A DNA stretch of 64,000 nt from Emiliania huxleyi CCMP1516 (GCF_000372725.1 NW_005196900.1:280133-344132), one strand, 5' to 3'; positions 31,710-42,862 are shown, numbered from the stretch's first letter. Notes: generated by a model from the sequence alone, not told the origin. A program made the numbers and translations.

Positions 31710-32150
31710 ATGCTGAAACTGGATTCCCTCGACACCAGATCTCACTGGGCGAGTTTGCTGCGATTCAACCCACAATCTTCGCCTATATCTTACCTATACT
31801 ACAAAAATACACAAGAAGACAAGTCCATCATGCATCAAGACGAACAGGGAAATATCACACCCGTAGAGATCGAGAGTTCAGAACACACATTGTCATTGAG
31901 ACTGCTACACTGGGCCACGTATGTACAGCAGGCAACACACACCACAGCCCGAGAAACAGAAGAATTGCTCTCGAGAACTAAGTGCATCATCCGCGATCGC
32001 CGGGAAGAGGCGAGAAAGAGATTGCCGAGGGCGCCCCCATACGTAGAGGCTAGAGCAGAACGCGCGCCTCAGGGGGGCCATCAAGCCGAGAGATGTGGCA
32101 GAAGCTACCGAGAGCGAGAGATGGGTGGGCGCCAGTGTACATTGAGCTGA
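31710..32150 (+). CDS. Hypothetical 146-residue frame in AT-richer DNA
   Basis: Reads MLKLDSLDTRSHWASLLRFN, then ISYLYYKNTQEDKSIMHQ and an Arg/Glu helix (RTKCIIRDRREEARKRL). Base composition is clearly lower in GC than the neighbours, which suggests a different origin such as a retroelement fragment. No domain recognised; could be spurious. Confidence 0.3.
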   Translation: MLKLDSLDTRSHWASLLRFNPQSSPISYLYYKNTQEDKSIMHQDEQGNITPVEIESSEHTLSLRLLHWATYVQQATHTTARETEELLSRTKCIIRDRREEARKRLPRAPPYVEARAERAPQGGHQAERCGRSYREREMGGRQCTLS

Positions 32151-32295
32151 TGCTCCGAAAGCCTAAGCCGGTCGGGTCGCGCTGCCCATGCCGTGTGCTC
32201 CGCTCCGACCGCGCGACCAAGGATGGCCCGAAGCGGGAGGGTCTGAGTCACGCGGTGCGGGGTGGGCTCGGGGCGGGACGCATGAGCTTGCTTTC

Positions 32296-35199
32296 TCACG
32301 CCTCGTGCGACTCTGTGCCCTCCGGCGACTCCGACCCGTCCTTGGTCGCATCCATGTCGGCCTTCTTCTTGCGAAAGCGGAGCCCCGCGGGGACGATGTG
32401 CACGTCCGTGTCGGTGTAGGCCAGTCCCCCGTGGTGCGTCGCGTCGAGGCCCTCGAGCTCATCCGCCTATCACCAACTCCGCGTGCTTCTGGCTTCTGAC
32501 TCAGGCTGGTGGGGTGGAGGCCCTCTCGAGGTCTCGACGCTCTCGCGAACCTCGGGCACGCGGAGGGTGCCGCACAGCTTCATGCCGTAGAAGAGGAGGA
32601 AGCACGAGGCGAGGCCGTACAGGGTGATCACGACGACCGAAAGGAGCTGATACGCCAGCTGCATGCCGTTGCCGCCGTAGAAGATGCCCGAAAAGTCGTC
32701 CAAGGTCAAGTCCTCTACTTTTGTGGTCCGGCCGCTGAATTCGATGCCGTAGGTCGCGTCCCAGATGTCGGGGTCGCTCAGCAGCCCGCAGGCGATCATC
32801 GACCACACGCCGGGCCAGTAGTGCAGCGCGGAGGCGCCTACGGCGCAGTGTCGTGGCACGTCGCGGGCCTCTGGGAGAGGCGCCTGGCCGGCAGTGCACT
32901 CGCGAGGCGCCGAGGGGGTCGTCCACCGGCCCGCCGAGAAACTTGCCGCAAAAGTAGATGTTGAACCAGAGGCCGAAGCGGTAGGCGAGCACGGAGATGG
33001 GGGCGATGATCCAAAAGGCGGCCCAGATAGTGGTGCAGCCGCACGAGGAGCAGATGCCAACCTAAAGGCAAGGGGGGGGGGGGGGGGGGGGTTAAAGGCG
33101 GCGCCCAGTGTGTGCGTGCGTATGTGTGACGGGGGGGGAGCTTGGGCGGGGGAAGAGGGGGGGGGGGGGCCTATTGAGGGCCCCCCCCATGGCGGCAAGG
33201 ACCCCGGTCATGGTTTGCTCCAGCGAGGCGTGCTTCTCGGTCATGTAGCCCCCCCCGAGGGGGACGCACCCTCCCGAGCAGCCAGAGAGGGTCGTCATCA
33301 CGCAGAGGCGGCCGAGCTGGAAGTTGACGTAGCAAGCGGAGCCGCCGATGAAGGGGATGAAGCCGAGCCAGAGGATGAAGAGGCCGAGGCACATCATCGG
33401 CACGTTGTGCTGCGCCAGCTCGACCGGCTTGAAGTTGACCGTCACGAGCGACTTAGACGTCCCCTCGACGAATCGGCCGATCCGAGGCCCGAGTGCCTTT
33501 GCACCCATCCAGGCGGCGCAGCCGGAGAGGGCGTGGACGGCGTTGCCGCCCGCGTAGTCGCAGATGCCCCACGAGTTGATGAAGCCTGAGGGGGTCGGCG
33601 GGGCCGGTACGTGGTGTCAGCGGGGGTCTGATCCGTGCTGTCTTCGGACTTGGCTTGGGAAATGCACCGTTCGGGTCCCACGTCCAGTGCGCGGCGAACG
33701 GATAGATGAAGCCGGTGAGGAAGAAGGAGTAGATGAGGTATCCTAAGGTGGGAGGGGGGGGGGGGTAGGGAGGTTAGGGTCCCGGGATGCGGCGCGGTCG
33801 CTGAAGGTGTGAGAGACGACGACCTCCTCGTGCGTGTGTGGTGGTGGGAGGGGGCGAGAGCGCACCGCGGAACTGGATCCTCTCGGCGACCGCGCCCGAG
33901 ACGATGGTCGCGATGGTGGCGGCGAAGACGTATTGGAAGAGGAAGATGTAGTACTCGTCCTCCTCGACGTCGATGAGCATCCAGTAGTTTGACGTGGTGC
34001 GGAACCAGCCGCCGGTGTCCATCCCCACGTCGACGCCAAACCAGATGCCGTCGTGGCCCTCCGTGGATTTGAAGAGCCCCCCGCCGGAGAACGCGTTGCC
34101 GTCTATGCCGTCGGGCCGGGAGGCCCCGCCGTAGCAGATGGCGTAGCCGAAGCAGTAGTAGACGAGCCCGCCGATGCAGGCGTCCATCAGGTTCTGCGAA
34201 CAGCAAACGAGGGTTGCGGGGATGGGGGAAGGGACGTGGCAGGGAGGGTGCCGGAGGGAGGGGGGGGGAGGGCGTGATGGCATGAGGGGGGGGGGGGATG
34301 CAGGGGGGGAGGGGAGGGGGTTCCGAGACCTTGAGCATAATGTTCTTGGCGTTCTTGGCGCGGAGGGCGCCCGCCTCGAGCAGGCCGAAGCCTGCCTGGA
34401 GGAAGAAGCAGAGGAGCGCGGCGGTGATGATCCAGACGGTGTCGATCATGTACTGGAGGGTGCCTCCCTTGCTCCCCGCGGCGTCCGAAAAGTGGGTGTC
34501 GAGGTATCCGAGCTCGGCTGCATCCCATGCGTGAGGAAAGGACGGCGGCGGAGTCGGGGGGCTAATCGGGGGGGGAGCTCCCGGCGCCGCGGAAAGGCGC
34601 CGGCCAAACTCGGCGTGCACCTCGTGGCTCTCCGTCTCCTCGATCACCTGGCAGGTGGAGCGGGCAAGAGCTGGCGGGGGCTTGGGGTTTGGTCGGGTTC
34701 CCACGGGGGTGGACCTGCAGGTGGAGCGGGCAAGAGCTGGCGGGGGCTTGGGGTTTGGTCGGGTTCCCACGGGGGTGGGAGACGGAAATCCTCAGCTGTC
34801 ACCTTGACGAGCGCCGCGGCGATACGCTCGGACACATTCATCTTCTTGACCTCGTCGAGCAGCTTGGTGTGCTGCGCGGCGGCTTCAGGGCTCGCGAGGT
34901 AGTCTTGGACCTGCACACGATGTGCGCCGCCGGTCAAGCCTCGGGGGCGCCGGTGTGGGAAGCAGCTTGGTGTGCTGCGCGGCGGCCGGGCTCCTCGGGC
35001 TCTCCGATGGGAGAGGGGAACAAGGGCCGGCGCGCGCCTTTGCGACGTGCTCGCGCTGCTCGAGCCGGCGGCGCCGCTCGTTGGCCCGTTGCTTCCGGAT
35101 GTGGTGAATGCGATGGCCCGGGCCAGTAGGATGACCGTCCCTCGGGGCCCCGGCGGCGGACGCCAGGATGGCGAAGAAGAAGGCGGTGCGCATGTACAT
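32296..35199 (-). CDS. Ammonium transporter (AMT/MEP/Rh superfamily)
   Basis: Ten exons: 35199-35038, 34910-34803, 34647-34605, 34517-34330, 34193-33866, 33742-33668, 33585-33182, 33061-32911, 32837-32551, 32466-32296; every junction keeps phase, 638 residues. A signal-like start [18 protein letters not shown] precedes a hydrophilic extension. Then come the AMT helices: [19 protein letters not shown] (family motif QAGF), [35 protein letters not shown], and the signature [13 protein letters not shown] with the pore-lining His. The C-terminus has [16 protein letters not shown], the regulatory tail that gates plant and algal AMT1. It should import ammonium at the plasma membrane. Introns 1, 3, 7 and 8 start with GC; the others with GT. 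Confidence 0.9.
34648..34802 (-). repeat. 68-bp tandem duplication inside AMT intron 2
   Basis: Two copies of a block of about 63-68 bp (GGCTTGGGGTTTGGTCGGG and flanks) at 34650-34714 and 34718-34780. Each copy carries a CTGCAG or CTGCCAG that could serve as a 3' splice site, so the intron was lengthened by duplicating its own end. Confidence 0.7.
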
Positions 35200-35242
35200 T
35201 CCGGCCGGATGGGGAAGGGGGGGGGACAGGTCAAAAACCAGC

Positions 35243-35600
35243 GGATTCTTTTTCAGCACAGTCCGGCTCCTTGCCGGAAAGGGGGTCTGTTGCCACTGAC
35301 TCTCGCGCCAAGACGCTCGGTTCTGTTCCCCGTGTTTCAGCAGCTCAGCAGGTGTGGATCTCTCATCCCGTGGCGAGGAGGAGGATGCGAAGCGAACGAG
35401 GTGGAGATGATGGAGGCGCTCGCCGCGGCGATTGAGCGCCTCCCTCGCTCTCTCCGGCTGCGCGCGCCTGATCGCCTGACTCTCTCTTCTCTCTCTCTCT
35501 CCTCTCTCTCCGAGTCGGAAAGGGCGTCTAGTAGGCGCAAGGTTTTTTGCTCGCCTTTCCTCTGGGACCCCGTGTTGCGTGTCTGACTGTCACTGTGCTG
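35243..35600 (-). repeat. Dispersed repeat C, copy 2
   Basis: Inverted copy of 10440-10818. It lies between the 5' end of the AMT gene and the nuclease-like gene, so it may form part of the AMT promoter region. Confidence 0.75.
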
Positions 35601-35604
35601 AAAC

Positions 35605-36706
35605 AACCAGCGAAAGCTCGGCCTTTGGCTCTCCGCGGCGCTTCCCACCCTTCGGGTCGCGCTCGAGCGGGGCATGCCAGTCGATTTCTTCGGCGACTAC
35701 CTTTACAACAAGGCCCACCACCGGCGGCCCCACGACGGCGTCCTCGCCGCCTGGGCGGACGCGATGCGCGCCCCGGCCAACGCGCCGGTCGTGCACGGCG
35801 ACAAGGAGAAACCAGAGCTCACCCGGCAGTACAACGAGGGGTACAAGGTCGACCTCGCAGAACCCCATGCGGGACCAGGAGGGTGCGATGACGTGAATGA
35901 AATCAAGCTCTGGACGCCCCTCCTCAAGACCTCCTCGCCGGGCGTTGGCAACGCCTCGAGTGGCGGCACGCCCGCCTCCGTTTTGGGGCAAATGTAGATT
36001 CCCTGCCCAGCGTAAGGATATTTCTTTCATTTCTTTCGTCTTTATTTCGTGCCCCACAACGGCAAATTTGCGAGAAATTTCTTCGCCCCGTCACTCCATG
36101 CTCAAGTTTCGCCCCTTTCCGTGTAAGGAAACAAGGTGTCCCCCATGTTGGACCAGGCACCGTGCGGGCCTGCCGTGCCTTGCTTGAGCCGGCAGGCCCG
36201 CGCGGCAGTGATGGTGCGCCTCCGCGGAGAGGCTGACGCTGGTCATCGGTCAGCGGTCAGCGGTCATCGGTCACCGGTCAAGCGGGTCATCGGGCGTCAG
36301 TGTCATTCAGGCGTCAGTGTCATTCGCGTCAACACAGGTATGGTAAATTTCCGGAAATTTCTCCTTCCGAACAAGGCTGTCATATTTCTCAAAATATTTC
36401 GGGAAATCTACATTTGCCCCAACCTCCGTTGGCCACTCCTACGCCTTTGGCAACACCGAAGAGAAGGCCCGCCGCCTAAACATGGGCTGCAAGGCGCGCG
36501 GGCAGCCCGGCCAACCCTTCTCCCACAAGACCGGCCACGGCTACGTCAAGGCGCATCGCGGTTTCTACCACGACGCGATCTTTGTCAAGCGCAACAACTT
36601 CAACCTGCTGCTCCAGGCGTGCCGTGAGCGGTCGCTGGAGCGGGGGAGGCAGAAGGGGTGCTCCACGGCGCGTGGCACGCATTGCTCGAGACGCATTGGT
36701 GCTTGA
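35605..36706 (+). pseudogene. PD-(D/E)XK nuclease-like gene, copy 2, split by a transposon
   Basis: The first part (to 35982) reads MPVDFFGDYLYNKAHHRRP, ANAPVVHGDKEKPEL, then GCDDVNEIKLWTPLLKTSSP, with the E-x-K motif. Translation then runs into the insertion and stops at 35997. The second part resumes at 36431 in the frame that follows after removing the insertion and one duplicate of the target site: GHSYAFGNTEEKARRLNMGC, KTGHGYVKAHRGFYHDA, RNNFNLLLQAC, stop at 36706. Compared with copy 1 (18494-19369) the order EIK then GNTEE is kept. No reliable start codon; the 5' end abuts repeat C. Confidence 0.65.
35983..36422. mobile_element. 440-bp MITE-like DNA transposon with 8-bp target-site duplication
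   Basis: Ends are TTGGGGCAAATGTAGATT (35983-36000) and its reverse complement (36405-36422): 18 bp perfect, extending as CCC/TCCC. Flanked by CCTCCGTT on both sides (35975-35982, 36423-36430). There is no coding capacity. Inside are AAATTT-rich subterminal strings, GGTCATC/GGTCAGC tandem units at 36239-36300, and a GC-rich hairpin at about 36165-36203. 8-bp duplications are typical of hAT, P, Merlin and Zisupton-type elements; the terminal sequence does not decide between them. Confidence 0.85.
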
Positions 36707-36951
36707 AAGGGGAAGGGCGAGGCGGCAGTGCCGGTGGCGGCGTAGAGAAGGCGAGAGAAGGGCGACAGGGATGCCGCCCGCGGGGTGGGTTGGGGCGGGG
36801 TGGGCGGCTGCGGCGTGCGCGCCTGGTGGCGGATCTTGTCGAGCGCGTCGGACGAGACAGTTGGAGATGAGCTCGCGGAGGAAGATCTCCTTGTTTGGGT
36901 GTTGATGATGAGACTCATCAGCTAGCTGGTACCTGGATGTGTTTCTCTCTC

Positions 36952-36954
<3 letters not shown>
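36707..36954. other. Intergenic, no gene recognised
   Basis: Stretch between the nuclease-like gene and a (CT)n tract. Small frames only. Confidence 0.3.

Positions 36955-37019
<65 letters not shown>
36955..37019. repeat. (CT)n microsatellite
   Basis: About 32 CT units immediately upstream of dispersed repeat G and of the second ankyrin/U-box gene. Confidence 0.9.
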
Positions 37020-37020
<1 letters not shown>

Positions 37021-37023
<3 letters not shown>

Positions 37024-37083
37024 GAAAGAAAGAAAACGGACAACCCAAGGGAGGGATGGGAGGACGGCACGCCGCCACCACAC
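37021..37083 (+). repeat. Dispersed repeat G, copy 2
   Basis: AAAGAAAGAAAGAAAACGG followed by ACAACCCAAGGGAGGG and GACGGCACGCCGCCACCAC. Identical over most of its length to 52128-52192 and partly to 6778-6840 in reverse. Confidence 0.6.
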
Positions 37084-37106
37084 TCTTCTGTGTCTCTGTG
37101 TTGCGT

Positions 37107-37119
37107 AAAATTCTTTTTC
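37107..37119 (+). promoter_or_regulatory. AAAATTCTTTTT start-proximal motif
   Basis: Three bases upstream of the ATG of ankyrin/U-box copy 2. Equivalent motifs precede the starts at 6708, 13482, 50333, 53712 and more weakly 9693 and 47994. Could be an initiator, a 5' leader element or the scar of a dispersed module; inference only. Confidence 0.4.
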
Positions 37120-37121
37120 TC

Positions 37122-38991
37122 ATGGCGATGGTTGGTGCTGTGGCGCTCGTGAAAGCGGCTGGGCGAGGCGACGAGGCGGCGGTGCTGGCGTGGCTTGACA
37201 GCGGCGGGCGGATCAACGCGACTTGCAGGGTAGGCGGTGTGAGCGGCGTCACCGCGCTGATGCGTGCCGCCCAGAAGGGCCAAGAGGGGGTGGTCGAGGT
37301 ACTGCTGCAGCGTGGCGCGGAGATCAACTTGCAGAGCAGCGTCGGCGGCACCGCGCTGATAATCGCCGCCACTAAATGTCACGAGCGGGTGGTTGAGCTG
37401 CTGCTGCAGCACGGCGCGGAGATCGACAAGCAGAACAGCGACGGCTGGACCGCGCTGATGTTCGCCGCCAACCATGGCCACGAGCAGGTGGTCGAGCTAC
37501 TGCTTCAGCGCGGCGCGGAGATCAACCTGCAGTACCGTGATATCCGCACCTGCGGCACCGCGCTGATGGTCGCCGCCGGCAACGGCCGCGAGCGGGTGGT
37601 CGAGCTGCTGCTGCAGCGCGGCGCAGAGATCGACTTGCAGAACAGCAGAGGCGTCACCGCGCTGATGCTCGCCGCCTTCCGAGGCCACGAGCGGGTGGTC
37701 GAGCTGCTGCTGCAGCGCGGCGCGGAGATCAACTTGCAGAGCGGCGAAGGCTGGACCGCGCTGATGTTCGCCGCCCACGGCCACCCCGCCGTCGTCCTCC
37801 GCCTGCTTCGCGCGGGCGCAGATACAGCGGTGCGCTCTGAGGGCGGCAAGTCCGCGCTGCAAATGGCCAAGGAGAAGGGCCACGCCGCCTGCGTCGGCGC
37901 CTTCCGGCAGCACATCGAGGAGGTGACTGCGAGCCAGCGCGAGGCGGCGGCGGGCGGTGCGGGCGGCGCTTCCTCGGGCGAGGCGGCGGCGGGAGCGAGG
38001 GCCGCGGCCTCTTCCGGCTCACTGGGCCTTCCCGAAGAGGCGATGGACGCGGCTCTCCAAGGCGACGAGGTGGCGCTGCTGGCGTGGCTTGACAGCGGCG
38101 GGCAGGTCAACGCGATTTGCGCGGAAGACGATGTGAGCGGCGCCACCGCGCTGATGCTTGCCGGCCCAGCATGGCCACGAGGGGGTGGTCGAGCTGCTGC
38201 TGCAGCGCGGGGCGGAGGTCAACAAGCAGAACAGCGACGACGGCGGCACCGCGCTGATGTACGCCGCCGTCCAAGGCCACCCCGCCGTCGTCCTCCGCCT
38301 GCTTCGGGCGGGCGCAGACGCGGCGTTGTGCTCTGCGAGCGGCAGGACGGCGCTGCAGGTTGCCAAGAAGCAGGGCCACGCCGAGTGCGTGCGCGCCCTC
38401 AAGGAGCATGCGGCGGCGGAGGCGTCGGCGGAGGCAGCGGCGAGGGAGGCGGAGAGAGCGGCGGCAGAGGCGGAGGCGACGCGGCATGCCGAGGCGCTGC
38501 TGGCGGAGGAGGAGGCGGAGAAGGAGGCGGGGCGCGCCAGGGAGAGCAAGAAGGGGAAGAAGAAGAAGAAGAAGGGGAAGGGAGGCGGGGGTGGCGCTGG
38601 GCCGTCGCGGGAGCCCGAGGATGAGGCAGCGCTGGCGGCGGAGGAGGAGGCGGAGTTGGCGGCGGCGCTCGAGGAGAGCGCGAGGCTGGAGGAGAAGAGG
38701 CGGGCGTCTGACGAGCAGGGGTCGTCCTCCTTGGCTGCAGAGAGGCCGCTTTCGGCGGAGGAGGAGGAGCCGCCAACCGACTTCATCTGCCCGATCACGA
38801 CCGAGATGATGAGCGACCCGGTGATGGCGGCGGACGGCCATTCCTACGAGCGGAAGCAGATCGAGCGCTGGCTCGCGACCAAGTCGACGAGTCCGATGAC
38901 GGGCGAGGCACTCGAGCATATCTTCCTCTTCCCAAACCACGCGCTGCGCGGGCGGATCCGAGAGTGGCGAGAGGCGCATCCAGGACGGTAG
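37122..38991 (+). CDS. Ankyrin-repeat U-box protein (copy 2), one frameshift
   Basis: Start ATG 37122 (MAMVGAVALVKAAGRGDEAA). Ankyrin repeats (TALMxAAxxGHERVVELLLQ) run to ATALMLAG at about 38160, where one extra G breaks the frame; the continuation QHGHEGVVELLLQRGAEVNK lies in the next frame and runs to the stop at 38991. The tail has a Glu/Ala coiled region, SKKGKKKKKK and a U-box (DFICPITTEMMSDPVMAADG, ERWLATKSTSPMTGEAL), as in the gene at 4546-6708. It lacks the SH3-like N-terminus of copy 1 and has fewer repeats plus a second ankyrin block. If the frameshift is real, the product ends at 38624 without a U-box. Confidence 0.7.
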
Positions 38992-39088
38992 CTTTGTGTA
39001 GCGTTTGCACTTCACACCTTGAGACCGCGTTTTCTTCTCTACTCGCGAGGTATCGCGGGACACCTTTTTGCCTCTCACGTCTCAGGGA

Positions 39089-39235
39089 TGTCGCGCTATT
39101 CGGTTCGCCGCGGCAACCCTGGAGACGAGGCACGGGTGGGCGACGCCGACGCGGACGAAGGCGCATCTAGCTCAGACTGGAAGGCTGAGATTGAGTCCAT
39201 CACCAACGGTGCGGCCGGCCGCAAAACTCGCCGCC
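39089..39235 (+). repeat. Dispersed repeat F, copy 2 (MSRYSVRRG unit)
   Basis: Same unit as 4101-4272, opposite strand. Here the frame runs on beyond the shared part (to 39483 on paper) because of a two-base difference. Confidence 0.55.
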
Positions 39236-39262
39236 ACCTTGCCACCCGCTGCTCGACCCCAA

Positions 39263-39307
39263 GAATTCTTCTTGGGTTAGCGAAGAACTCGCTAAACCAA
39301 GAATTCA
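39263..39307. repeat. Imperfect hairpin
   Basis: CTTGGGTTAGCGA and TCGCTAAACCAAG pair with one mismatch around a short loop, and GAATTC occurs at both outer ends. Confidence 0.4.
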
Positions 39308-39419
39308 CCGCACCGCGAAGCACTGGCCCGAACACGGAAAGGAAGAAAGCCGAGAGCGGAAGGGAAGGTAAACTAACTTCTCCACACACAAGGTGTTGGC
39401 GCACAAGCAAGGTGTTAGG

Positions 39420-39720
<301 letters not shown>

Positions 39721-40130
39721 GGGCACAGCAACATATACGTGTGTACATTCTGGCCGGATCCGAGGGGAGGGGGGGGGGACAGCAGGTCAGCGTCGAAATT
39801 CTTTCTTTTCAGGACAGTCCGGCTTGCCACTGCAACCGTCTCCAGGGGCCGGCGCCGACCGCCTCGCTTCGCCAGTGCTGCCTACGCCTACGACACGCGC
39901 ATCGGCTCGCCGCCCGCGGTTGTCTGCGGCGGGCCCGCGTGGCGCGCCGCTCGTCGGGAGCGTGCTCAGCAGGCTGTGCAGCGCAGCCTGACTCACTCAG
40001 AGCGCCGCTGATGCGGCGTGGGGCCGCCGTCGGCGCTGCTGCCGCGCACGCTGCGCTTTGGGCGTCACCATCGTGTCCTCGCCGCGTCGCCGACGCCACT
40101 TGCGGCAATGAAGAAACGCTATAGAGTTGC

Positions 40131-40216
40131 GTGCGCGAAAAAGAATTTTACAACCAAGCTCCCTCGCACAACACTGGTCCCGACTCCCGTGCCCAGTGTT
40201 GCGCGAAAAAGAATTT
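40131..40216. repeat. Two module B ends back to back
   Basis: 40131-40178 reads, in reverse, CCAGTGTTGTGCGAGGGAGC then a TTGTAAAATTC ending; 40181-40216 reads forward CTCCCGTGCCCAGTGTTGCG and ends in GAATTTG. The two arms face each other and could form a hairpin around CACTGGT/CCCAGTG. Confidence 0.55.
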
Positions 40217-40589
40217 GAAAAATGTAGCTTATACGAAAGAGTTACAGAGCGAGGCTCTCCGTCTCACACACGAGCCGACAGGCAACACAGCTCACAGGCA
40301 ACCCAAACAAGAATTCCTCCAGCAGATCCCTCCCACCCAGAACCGAACCAAAACAGAGAAACCTATTCCTCGGAGAGAGAGAGAGACAGGACAAAGACAG
40401 AGTCGGACTCAGAGAGACCGAAGAGAGAGAGAGAGGTCGGTGTCCGTGGCACCGCATGGTCTACACTCCGACCGCGCGCCGGCGGCCCGCGCGCGGCGAG
40501 AGGAAGGCGCGTCGTTTCAACGCACGGGGAGATCTCCCGCGCCTTGTAGCTCGGTAGCCACGCGGGAGCTGGGCCGTCCCCATTCGGCC
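40217..40589. other. Intergenic downstream of the proline-rich gene
   Basis: GA-rich region (GAGAGAGAGACAGGAC at about 40378) without a convincing gene. Confidence 0.3.
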
Positions 40590-42830
40590 TCAAATGCGGA
40601 AGGTCATCGCGCTCGCGCCGCTTGGACCCGCCGCCGAGTCCGGGTCGGCGTGGGTCGGCCTCTTGACGCTGTTCGACCTCTTGATGCCGACGCGCCCCCA
40701 GCTGGCGGAGCGCTCGAGGGGGGGCGCGGATGGCTCGGCCTCCGTCGAGGTGGAGGGCAGCCCCCCCTCCACGCTCGGGCTCGGCGGGCACGTCGACGCA
40801 TCGTCGCGGCCCCTCGCCTTTGCCGCGGCGTACCGCCTGGCGAGACAGAGGGCGAGGAGCACGAGCGCCACGACGAGGACGGCGACGGCGACAGAGACTC
40901 CGACGATCCACTGGCGGCTGCGGCCGTCGCTGACAAGGTTGACTTCTGCCCCCTGGGAGAGCGGCACGGGCGGCGGGGGCGGCGGCGGCGCAACAGTCAC
41001 CGAGATGGTGGCGGGTGCCGTGTCGTAGTAGACCTTAGGCACGCTTAGCTCCGTGGCCACGCTTTCGAGGAAGGTTGGCTGCTTCGCGGAGGCTGTGATC
41101 GCCTCGGCAGCCGGCCCTCCCTCGGCCTGGACGATAGTCACGCGAACCCTGCTGTCGCCGAGGTCCTCGAGGGTCATCTGCTCGGCGGTGACAGTCACAG
41201 GCGGACTCCCGGTGGCGAAGGATTTGATCACGGCATCCTGGATGGCATCCAAATCGAGGGCGGCCAGCGCTCGCTGCCGGCGGGTCGTGCTGATCTCGAG
41301 AGAGAAGGAGGAGGCGGCAGCCCTGGCCTCGCCTGGCAGCATCGGCGGAATGGGCGGCGGCGAGGGCGACGCAGATGGTGGCGGGGCCGGTGGTGGTGAA
41401 GGCGGCGGCAGGGGAGGGGGCGAGGGAGGGAGCGAGGGCGGTGGCGGCGAGGGCGGTGGCAGCGATGGCGGAGGTGGCGAGGGTGGCGGCGGAGAAGGAG
41501 GCGGCAGTGAGGGCGGTGGCGGCGAAGGCGGAGGCGGCAGGGGCGGCGGCGGCGAGGGGGGTGGCGGTGAGGGAGGTGGCAGGGATGGCGGCGGCGGAGA
41601 TGGCGGCGGCGGGCTCGGCGGCGGCAGGTACGGAGGTGGAGGAGAGGGCGGTGGCGGCGACGGCGGCGGCGGGGACGGCGGCGGCGGCGAGGGTGGGGTN
41701 NNNNNNNNNNNNNNNNNNNNNNNNNNNNNNNNNNNNNNNNNNNNNNNNNNNNNNNNNNNNNNNNNNNNNNNNNNNNNNNNNNNNNNNNNNNNNNNNNNNN
41801 NNNNNNNNNNNNNNNNNNNNNNNNNNNNNNNNNNNNNNNNNNNNNNNNNNNNNNNNNNNNNNNNNNNNNNNNNNNNNNNNNNNNNNNNNNNNNNNNNNNN
41901 NNNNNNNNNNNNNNNNNNNNNNNNNNNNNNNNNNNNNNNNNNNNNNNNNNNNNNNNNNNNNNNNNNNNNNNNNNNNNNNNNNNNNNNNNNNNNNNNNNNN
42001 NNNNNNNNNNNNNNNNNNNNNNNNNNNNNNNNNNNNNNNNNNNNNNNNNNNNNNNNNNNNNNNNNNNNNNNNNNNNNNNNNNNNNNNNNNNNNNNNNNNN
42101 NNNNNNNNNNNNNNNNNNNNNNNNNNNNNNNNNNNNNNNNNNNNNNNNNNNNNNNNNNNNNNNNNNNNNNNNNNNNNNNNNNNNNNNNNNNNNNNNNNNN
42201 NNNNNNNNNNNNNNNNNNNNNNNNNNNNNNNNNNNNNNNNNNNNNNNNNNNNNNNNNNNNNNNNNNNNNNNNNNNNNNNNNNNNNNNNNNNNNNNNNNNN
42301 NNNNNNNNNNNNNNNNNNNNNNNNNNNNNNNNNNNNNNNNNNNNNNNNNNNNNNNNNNNNNNNNNNNNNNNNNNNNNNNNNNNNNNNNNNNNNNNNNNNN
42401 NNNNNNNNNNNNNNNNNNNNNNNNNNNNNNNNNNNNNNNNNNNNNNNNNNNNNNNNNNNNNNNNNNNNNNNNNNNNNNNNNNNNNNNNNNNNNNNNNNNN
42501 NNNNNNNNNNNNNNNNNNNNNNNNNNNNNNNNNNNNNNNNNNNNNNNNNNNNNNNNNNNNNNNNNNNNNNNNNNNNNNNNNNNNNNNNNNNNNNNNNGGT
42601 CTTGACGGAGGCAGCGGACTCGGCGGCGTCGGGCTCGGCGGCGGCAGGCTCGGCGGCGGCGGGCTTGGCGGGTGCGGTCTCGACGGCGGCGGGCTCGGCG
42701 GCGGCGGGCTCGGCGGCGGCGGGCTCGACGGCGGCGGCCTCGGCGGAGGAGGCGACGTCGGCGGGGGCGAGGGCGGCGGCGGCGACGGCGGCGGCGGCGA
42801 GGGAGGTGGCGGCGCCGGAGGAGGCGGGGA

Positions 42831-42862
<32 letters not shown>

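Noticed and set aside
35243..39240. Idea that the window is one large palindrome because many repeats are inverted pairs
   Set aside because: The order of the copies (C, A, D, B in the second half) does not mirror the first half, so these are independent dispersed copies or blocks.
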